The notes under the pieces are model-generated. The model ran no database searches. It was not told the DNA's origin and saw nothing but the letters and a program-made list of their open reading frames with translations. A DNA stretch of 12,188 nucleotides from Candidatus Pelagibacter sp. (lineage in GTDB: Bacteria; Pseudomonadota; Alphaproteobacteria; Pelagibacterales; Pelagibacteraceae): the NCBI GenBank assembly GCA_002708525.1, contig PAOP01000020.1, forward strand, positions 14,034 through 26,221, read 5' to 3'. Positions 7,358-12,188 of the stretch are shown here, in pieces (position 1 is the first letter of the stretch; the number at the start of each line of letters is the position of its first letter). A program made the position numbers and the translations under genes.

Positions 7358-8536
7358 ATGCAAAAATTTAAATCAGTTGATCACTTGGTAAATCAACTGA
7401 AACCAAATGAACCGATATATTGTATTAGAACTAAGTCTATACAATTAGCCTCAAAGTTTTTCCAAAATAAATTTCCGGGTAAGGTATTATATGCAGTTAA
7501 AACAAATCCACACCCATTAATATTAAAAACAATTATAAATAGTGGAATAGATTATTTTGATGTTGCCTCGATTAAAGAAATTGAGGCAATTAGAGAATTA
7601 AATCCTAAAGCAAACTGTGCCTACATGCATACAGTTAAAGATAGAGAAAGTATTAAAGAGGCTTACTTTAAGTACGGTATAAAAAGCTTTTCGCTAGATA
7701 CCAAGGAAGAATTAATAAAAATTATTGAAAGTACAAAACAAGCTAAAGATTTAGATTTATTTGTAAGAGTTGCCGTTTCAAACGAACATGCTGAAATAGA
7801 TTTATCAAAAAAATTTGGAGCCCCAAAATCTGAAGCAATAGGGTTGTTAAGATTAACAAAACAATATGCAAAAAAAATTGGTTTAAGTTTTCATGTGGGT
7901 TCACAATGTATGCATCCAATTTCTTACTCAAAAGGAATTGCTGAAATTGGGGATATAATTAAAAAAACTAAGATTATTCCAGATGTGATAAATCTTGGAG
8001 GAGGATTTCCAACAATATATCCAGATTTAGTTCCTCAAACAATTCAATCATATTTTAATGAAATAAAAAAAGGATTAAAAAATTTAAAACTTAATACACT
8101 TCCAGAAATAATTTGTGAGCCCGGTAGAGCTATAGTTGCTGAAAGTGGATCAACTATTGTTAGAGTCAATTTAAGAAAAAAACAAAAACTTTACATAAAT
8201 GATGGAACTTATGGTACTTTATTTGATGCTGGTGTACCTAATATAGTTTATCCATCAAGAATGATTACAAGTGGAAGATTAATTTCAAAAAAACTAACTT
8301 CGTTTGATTTTTATGGTCCTACTTGTGACAGTATGGATTATATGAAAGGTCCTTTTATTCTTCCAAATAATATTAAAGAAAATGACTATATTGAACTAGG
8401 TCAGCTTGGAGCATATGGACTTACTTTTAGAACGCAATTTAATGGTTTTTATTCTGACCAAATCTATGAAGTGGAAGATGATCCAATAATGACAATGTAT
8501 AACAAAGATTCTATGAAAGAGTTTCTTGTTGCATAA
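7358..8536 (+). CDS. Ornithine decarboxylase (PLP fold III)
   Basis: This enzyme of 392 residues would decarboxylate ornithine to putrescine in the cytoplasm. It has the alanine-racemase-like barrel with PLP Lys K48 in YAVKTNP, the phosphate-binding GGGFP loop (214-218), EPGR (254-257), FHVGSQ with H179, and GAYG with Y363. The second-subunit active-site motif FYGPTCDSMDYMKGPF carries catalytic C323 and D324, the form usual in bacterial ornithine or lysine/ornithine decarboxylases. This separates it from LysA and from carboxynorspermidine decarboxylase. The start is ATG at 7358 with GAGG upstream. Its stop overlaps the start of the next gene in TAATG. The DHS-like and ureohydrolase neighbours support a polyamine role. 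Lysine decarboxylation as a side activity cannot be excluded. Confidence 0.9.
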   Translation: MQKFKSVDHLVNQLKPNEPIYCIRTKSIQLASKFFQNKFPGKVLYAVKTNPHPLILKTIINSGIDYFDVASIKEIEAIRELNPKANCAYMHTVKDRESIKEAYFKYGIKSFSLDTKEELIKIIESTKQAKDLDLFVRVAVSNEHAEIDLSKKFGAPKSEAIGLLRLTKQYAKKIGLSFHVGSQCMHPISYSKGIAEIGDIIKKTKIIPDVINLGGGFPTIYPDLVPQTIQSYFNEIKKGLKNLKLNTLPEIICEPGRAIVAESGSTIVRVNLRKKQKLYINDGTYGTLFDAGVPNIVYPSRMITSGRLISKKLTSFDFYGPTCDSMDYMKGPFILPNNIKENDYIELGQLGAYGLTFRTQFNGFYSDQIYEVEDDPIMTMYNKDSMKEFLVA

Positions 8537-9576
8537 TGTCAGATAATAAAACTTTACTAAATAATAAAAAAAAGGACTTACTTAAAAAAGAAGTAGAGCA
8601 TATAGATATAACTTCATTTGATGCTAGAAAAATTGTTTCATCAATGGAAAAAATGTCTTTCGTTTCAAGAGAGACTGCAAATGCAGCTAACATTTATAAT
8701 GAAATGATTAAAGACAAAGATTGTACAATATTTTTAACTCTTGCTGGATCAACTTCAGCAGCTGGATGCATGCATATTTATAGAGACCTAGTTAAGTATA
8801 ATATGGTTGATGCTATCGTAGCAACAGGAGCTTCTATAATTGATATGGATTTCTTTGAGGCCTTAGGTTTTAAGCATTATCAAGGATCACAATATCAAGA
8901 TGATAGTGAGTTGAGGAATAATTATATTGACAGGATTTATGATACATACATTGATGAAGATGAGCTTCAAATTTGTGACAAAACGATCGGAGAAATTGCT
9001 GACCAACTAGAGCCTAAAAGTTATACATCAAGAGAATTTATAAAACAAATGGGTAAATATTTAAAAAAAAATGCAAAAAAAAAAAATTCTTTGATTGAAG
9101 TTGCTTATGACAATAATGTTCCTATTTTTTGTCCAGCATTTACAGATTCGAGTGCAGGCTTTGGTCTTGTCATGCACCAAGAGAGAAATCCTAAAAATCA
9201 TATTACAATCGATTCAATTAGAGAATTTAGAGAATTAACTGAGATTAAAATTAAGTCAAAAGGATCAGGGCTTTTTATGATTGGAGGTGGTGTTCCAAAA
9301 AATTTTATTCAAGACACTGTTATATGTGCTGAACTTTTAGGAAAAAATGTGGATATGCATAAATATGCTATTCAAATAACAGTGGCTGATTCTAGAGATG
9401 GAGCGTGTAGTAGTTCAACCTTAAAAGAGGCAAGTTCTTGGGGTAAAGTAGATATCACAAAAGAACAAATGGTATTTGCAGAAGCCACTAGTGTTTTACC
9501 ATTAATAGCCAGTGATGTATATCATAAAGGTGATTGGAAAAATAGAGAGAGAAAGAATTTCTCAAAAATATTTTAA
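8536..9576 (+). CDS. Deoxyhypusine-synthase-like aminobutyltransferase, possibly homospermidine synthase
   Basis: This protein of 346 residues belongs to the NAD-dependent deoxyhypusine synthase family. The clear DHS signature is EASSWGKV with E298, W302 and catalytic Lys K304, which in human DHS (K329) carries the aminobutyl intermediate. NAD-site stretches GSTSAAG, ATGAS and GGGVPKN are present. Aligning by eye to human DHS, spermidine-binding D243, H288, N292 and D316 correspond here to F209, N256, D260 and C291. Bacteria lack eIF5A, so a protein Lys acceptor is unlikely. With an ornithine decarboxylase directly upstream (TAATG overlap), aminobutyl transfer between small amines, such as homospermidine synthesis, is my inference. 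The bacterial clade typically has GFKHYQGS-like sequence, also seen here. A2 poly-A pair (9 and 12 As at 9063-9071 and 9075-9086) lies inside the gene without breaking the frame. Confidence 0.85.
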   Translation: MSDNKTLLNNKKKDLLKKEVEHIDITSFDARKIVSSMEKMSFVSRETANAANIYNEMIKDKDCTIFLTLAGSTSAAGCMHIYRDLVKYNMVDAIVATGASIIDMDFFEALGFKHYQGSQYQDDSELRNNYIDRIYDTYIDEDELQICDKTIGEIADQLEPKSYTSREFIKQMGKYLKKNAKKKNSLIEVAYDNNVPIFCPAFTDSSAGFGLVMHQERNPKNHITIDSIREFRELTEIKIKSKGSGLFMIGGGVPKNFIQDTVICAELLGKNVDMHKYAIQITVADSRDGACSSSTLKEASSWGKVDITKEQMVFAEATSVLPLIASDVYHKGDWKNRERKNFSKIF

Positions 9577-9596
9577 TCTAAAAATAACACAGAAAA

Positions 9597-10379
9597 ATGA
9601 AGATACCCATATATCAAGTAGATGCTTTTACATCAACGTTATTTGAGGGAAATCCAGCTGCAGTATGCCCTTTGAGAAATTGGATAGATAAAAATATAAT
9701 GCAAAAAATAGCACAAGAAAATAATTTATCTGAAACCGCATTTTTTGTAAAAAAAGATAACATATTTGAAATTCGTTGGTTTACACCAGTGGCTGAATTA
9801 GATTTAGCTGGACATCCAACTTTAGCAACTACTCATGTTATTTTAAAAGAATTAAAAATTAATTTGGAGAAAGTGGTATTTAAAACAAACATTAATGATA
9901 CTCTGAATGTGGCTTATAGAGATAATTTATATTTAATGGATTTTCCTAGTAGAGATCCTAAGGTTGAAAATAATATAGATAAAATAGCAGATGCTCTAGG
10001 TAGAAAACCTAAAGAGCTTTATAAGCATCGAGATGCAGTTGCTATTTTTGATACTGAGGATGATATTAGAAATCTTTATCCAGATATGGAAAAATTAAAA
10101 AAATTAGACTATCCTGCAGTGATTGTTACTGCGGTAGGCAATAATGTTGATTTTGTATCCAGAAATTTTGCACCTAAGCTCGGTATTCCAGAGGATCCAG
10201 TAACTGGATCTGCTCATTGCGAACTTATACCTTACTGGTCTAAAACCCTTAATAAAAAAGAATTATTAGCACATCAAATTTCAAATAGGGGTGGAAAACT
10301 TTATTGTACTCATCAAGGAGATAGAGTTACAATAGGAGGTGAAGCAATCACTTTTATGAGGGGCGAAATAGAAATTTAA
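9597..10379 (+). CDS. PhzF-family isomerase/epimerase-like protein
   Basis: This is a PhzF-fold protein of 260 residues, near the usual family length. It has the two-lobed pattern: an N-terminal VDAFTSTLFEGNPAAVC, NLSETAFF with the catalytic-type Glu E46, FTPVAELDLAGHPTLAT (GHP at 72-74), and the mirror motif EDPVTGSAHC (199-208). It ends with VTIGGEAITFMRGEIEI, as the family does. True PhzF isomerises a phenazine precursor, but most homologues have unknown substrates and no phenazine genes are present here. It begins 20 bases after the DHS-like gene and ends 14 bases before the ureohydrolase, so it is probably co-transcribed. A role on a small amino- or carboxy-containing metabolite of the polyamine route is possible but unproven. 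No strong Shine-Dalgarno sequence is seen. Confidence 0.9.
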   Translation: MKIPIYQVDAFTSTLFEGNPAAVCPLRNWIDKNIMQKIAQENNLSETAFFVKKDNIFEIRWFTPVAELDLAGHPTLATTHVILKELKINLEKVVFKTNINDTLNVAYRDNLYLMDFPSRDPKVENNIDKIADALGRKPKELYKHRDAVAIFDTEDDIRNLYPDMEKLKKLDYPAVIVTAVGNNVDFVSRNFAPKLGIPEDPVTGSAHCELIPYWSKTLNKKELLAHQISNRGGKLYCTHQGDRVTIGGEAITFMRGEIEI

Positions 10380-10393
10380 AAATAAGTTTTAAA

Positions 10394-11269
10394 ATGAAAT
10401 ATCTTTCAAATAAAAATGGTTTTCTAGGAATAGACAATAAATTCGATATTAAAGAAAAAGCTGTAATAGTACCTTTTGGTTTGGAAAAAACTGTTAGTTA
10501 TGGCGGAGGTACAAAAAATGGACCTAAAGAGATTATTAAAGCCTCACATCAAGTAGAGCTCTATGATGAAGAATTACATTGTGAACCTTATAAAAAAATA
10601 GGCATTAAAACGTTAAAGCCATTTAAAATTGAAAAAAATATTAAAAAAGCACTCAATAAGATATCTAAAATAAATAAACAAATTTTAGATAAAAATTTGT
10701 TTCCAATGACTTTTGGAGGAGAACATTCAATTACACCTGGTTGTTTAGATCCTTTCACAAAAAAATATAAAAAAATTTGTCTTTTACATTTTGATGCTCA
10801 TGCAGATTTGAGAGAAAGTTATAATGGTGAAAAGTTTTCTCACGCTTCTGCGATTAAAAGATGTATTGATTATCCAAATGTTTCGGTAATTTCTTTTGGA
10901 ATAAGAAATATATCATCAAGTGAAATTCCTATTTTAAAAAAAAACTCATCGAGAATTAAAATTTTTTGGGCAAAAGATAAAAGCAAATGGAATCTAAAAA
11001 GTTTTAAAAAATTAATTAAAAATAAAACTGTATATTTAACATTTGATGTAGATGGACTTGATTCTAGTATTATGCCAGCTACTGGAACACCTGAGCCAGG
11101 AGGACTATTATGGGATGAAACATTAAATATAATAAAAATTGCAGCAAAAAATTCAAAAATTGTTGGTGCTGATATTAATGAGCTATCGCCTATAAAAGGT
11201 TTTAATTCTTATAATTTTCTTGTAGCAAAATTAGCATATAAAATTTTATCGTATAAATTTCTATATTAA
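10394..11269 (+). CDS. speB: Agmatinase-family ureohydrolase
   Basis: This is a 291-residue, manganese-dependent ureohydrolase that releases urea from a guanidino compound, agmatine being the default guess. All six metal ligands are visible: H111 in GGEHS, D134, H136 and D138 in DAHAD, and D218 and D220 in FDVDGLD. Also present are SHASAI (149-154), TGTPEPGG with E234, and VGADINELSP. The DAHADLRESYNGEKFSHAS form resembles archaeal and Thermus-type enzymes, some of which act on N1-aminopropylagmatine. No arginine decarboxylase is in the window, so the source of agmatine is unclear and the substrate may differ. It is the last gene of the operon. Its stop overlaps the convergent yhhQ stop by four bases. 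The gene name is by family, not by proven substrate. Confidence 0.85.
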   Translation: MKYLSNKNGFLGIDNKFDIKEKAVIVPFGLEKTVSYGGGTKNGPKEIIKASHQVELYDEELHCEPYKKIGIKTLKPFKIEKNIKKALNKISKINKQILDKNLFPMTFGGEHSITPGCLDPFTKKYKKICLLHFDAHADLRESYNGEKFSHASAIKRCIDYPNVSVISFGIRNISSSEIPILKKNSSRIKIFWAKDKSKWNLKSFKKLIKNKTVYLTFDVDGLDSSIMPATGTPEPGGLLWDETLNIIKIAAKNSKIVGADINELSPIKGFNSYNFLVAKLAYKILSYKFLY

Positions 11270-11820
11270 GCTTTTGCTGCTTTTAGAGTTCCCAATAACA
11301 ATCTAAATGGAATCAACATTGCTATAGCGACAAATATCTTCACTACTAAATCACCAAGTGAAAGTGAAAGCCAAGGCATTCCTGTTCCATAAAATGAAAT
11401 AGAGAAGAATAAAAATGTATCAACCGTTGAGCCAATTAATGAAGAAGTCAAAGGGGCAACAAACCATTTTCTTTTTCTTAATTGATCAAATATTTGCACA
11501 TCCAATAATTGTGCAACTATAAATGCCGTACCAGATCCAATTGCAATTCTTATTGATATGAGATCTGTAAAGTTAGTAGAAAATATAAGTGTAAATAATA
11601 TTCCTATTGTAAATCCTATATAAACAATTTTTCTTGCGATAAGTTTACCAAAAGTTCGATTTGCTAAATCTGTTATTAAAAAAGCAATTGGATAACTAAA
11701 AGCACCATAAGTGAGTATTTCCTCAAGACCATAATGTCTTATTGGAAATTGAACTAAATAATTCGATGACAATACAACCAATCCCATTAAAAATGAGAGA
11801 GAAAGGAATACTTTATTCAT
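11266..11820 (-). CDS. yhhQ: Queuosine-precursor transporter (QPTR/VUT family)
   Basis: This inner-membrane protein of 184 residues probably imports preQ0 or preQ1 for queuosine in tRNA. It has about six hydrophobic segments. The family core HYGLEEILTYGAFSYPIAFLITDLANRTFGK is followed by ARKIVYIGFTIG, which is characteristic of alphaproteobacterial YhhQ. Later GSGTAFIVAQLLDVQIFDQLR and APLTSSLIGSTVDTFLFF match the conserved second half. The start ATG at 11820 overlaps the rpmB stop by one base (TAATG), so translation is probably coupled to that of ribosomal protein L28. Its 3' end overlaps the convergent ureohydrolase gene by four bases, and I see no terminator between them. Family assignment is strong; the exact substrate is inferred from the family. 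Confidence 0.88.
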   Translation of the reverse strand: MNKVFLSLSFLMGLVVLSSNYLVQFPIRHYGLEEILTYGAFSYPIAFLITDLANRTFGKLIARKIVYIGFTIGILFTLIFSTNFTDLISIRIAIGSGTAFIVAQLLDVQIFDQLRKRKWFVAPLTSSLIGSTVDTFLFFSISFYGTGMPWLSLSLGDLVVKIFVAIAMLIPFRLLLGTLKAAKA

Positions 11821-12101
11821 TACGCAGATTTACTAATTAACGATTTCTTTAATTTTTTTAGTCTTAAAGAAAGATCTCTAGCATTTGCAGATTTTAGAAA
11901 CTCATCAAAGCTTCCCTTTTTATCTACAGATCTAACGCCTGCATTCGAAACGGTTAGTCTTAAGCTTCTTTTTAAAACTTCACTTTTAAACTTTACTTTT
12001 TTTAAATTAGGTAGGAATCTTCTTTTAGTTTTATTGTTAGCATGACTAACATTGTGTCCCTTAAGAGGTATTTTACCTGTGAGTTCACATTTTTTAGACA
12101 T
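11820..12101 (-). CDS. rpmB: 50S ribosomal protein L28
   Basis: This is a basic protein of 93 residues that binds the large ribosomal subunit. The N-terminus [10 protein letters not shown], then [17 protein letters not shown] (18-34), is diagnostic of L28. The C-terminal half, with [23 protein letters not shown], is typical of the alphaproteobacterial form. Only one Cys (C5) is present, so this is the version without a zinc ribbon. The start at 12101 is fixed by the conserved N-terminus. There is no Shine-Dalgarno sequence, and a good promoter lies so close that the message should have only about three to five leader bases. It is followed by yhhQ through a TAATG overlap. Confidence 0.97.
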   Translation of the reverse strand: MSKKCELTGKIPLKGHNVSHANNKTKRRFLPNLKKVKFKSEVLKRSLRLTVSNAGVRSVDKKGSFDEFLKSANARDLSLRLKKLKKSLISKSA

Positions 12102-12111
12102 ATTATGGCAC

Positions 12112-12140
12112 TGTATAAGTTCTCAAATTCAATGCGTCAA
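12112..12140 (-). promoter_or_regulatory. Sigma-70-type promoter for rpmB-yhhQ
   Basis: Reading leftward, TTGACG (12140-12135; five of six consensus bases) and TATACA (12117-12112; four of six) are separated by exactly 17 bases. The predicted start is near 12105, three to five bases before the rpmB ATG at 12101. This is the best sigma-70-like match I found in the window by eye. Confidence 0.55.
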
Positions 12141-12142
12141 GA

Positions 12143-12187
12143 TCAATTTTTTGCTCCAATTGCCTCTGAAATATTTTTAAAGCCATT
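12143..12187 (-). CDS. Possible 3' tip of an unidentified leftward gene (about 14 codons)
   Basis: One minus-strand frame is open from the right edge to TGA at 12145-12143, reading NGFKNISEAIGAKN. Its codons (AAA, GGA, GCA, ATT) fit the neighbours, and it would end just before the rpmB promoter. A rival is a rightward ATG at 12105, open to the edge ([14 protein letters not shown] at its start). That one uses CTG, CGT, TTC and GCC codons unlike this genome, has no ribosome site, and begins four bases from the rpmB start. Neither is identifiable. Confidence 0.3.
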   Translation of the reverse strand, partial: NGFKNISEAIGAKN

Positions 12188-12188
12188 T

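Noticed and set aside
7743..7931. 62-codon leftward frame inside ornithine decarboxylase, and a similar one at 8511-8693
   Set aside because: Both are antisense to conserved enzyme sequence and have no ribosome site or family features.
11266..11290. Bidirectional terminator at the ureohydrolase/yhhQ junction
   Set aside because: Only a 4-bp AAGC/GCTT pairing is present, within coding sequence, which is too weak.
12105..12188. Rightward gene starting at 12105
   Set aside because: It has no ribosome site, begins four bases from the divergent rpmB start, and uses codons (CTG, CGT, GCC, TTC) unlike the neighbours. The window ends before it can be judged.

Overview
This AT-rich window carries typical alphaproteobacterial genes: ChvI/ChvG and RegA/ActR-type regulators, alphaproteobacterial-style AhcY and L28, and a QPTR/YhhQ transporter. 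The genes are tightly packed, with 1-nt TAATG junctions, overlapping convergent 3' ends, almost no spacers, Lys/Ile/Asn-rich proteins and AGA as the usual Arg codon. This suggests a streamlined marine alphaproteobacterium of the SAR11 (Pelagibacterales) kind. The assignment rests on style and gene content, not on a database match.

Layout. (1) Bases 1-6006 are a leftward block, transcribed polA -> chvI -> chvG -> ahcY. ahcY runs off the left edge, leaving its N-terminal 306 codons. chvI and chvG are coupled by TAATG, and a short hairpin sits directly before the ahcY start. (2) A 100-base divergent spacer holds an AT-rich inverted repeat with a TATAAT box on each strand, between polA and a lone rightward bioY. 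(3) bioY ends 8 bases inside the convergent regA gene. (4) A 143-base divergent spacer between regA and the next operon holds a conspicuous GCGA/TCGC palindrome, a plausible RegA site. (5) Bases 7358-11269 are a rightward operon: group-IV ornithine decarboxylase, a deoxyhypusine-synthase-like enzyme, a PhzF-family protein and an agmatinase-family ureohydrolase. (6) Bases 11266-12101 are leftward rpmB -> yhhQ, with a good promoter so close to rpmB that the mRNA should be almost leaderless. (7) The last 87 bases hold that promoter and perhaps the 3' tip of another leftward gene.

How the genes may work together. The most interesting unit is the polyamine operon. Ornithine decarboxylase would make putrescine. 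The DHS-like enzyme keeps the catalytic Lys-Trp-Glu set but has lost several residues that hold spermidine in true deoxyhypusine synthase. It therefore probably joins aminobutyl groups to a small amine, for example making homospermidine, rather than modifying eIF5A. The PhzF protein and the ureohydrolase in the same operon have no obvious place in a plain ornithine -> putrescine -> homospermidine route, which leaves room for an undescribed branch. The left block looks like the alphaproteobacterial chvI-chvG-(hprK-PTS genes)-ahcY locus with the PTS genes removed.

No rRNA, tRNA, CRISPR, insertion sequence or phage gene was seen, and no gene-free stretch exceeds about 145 bases.
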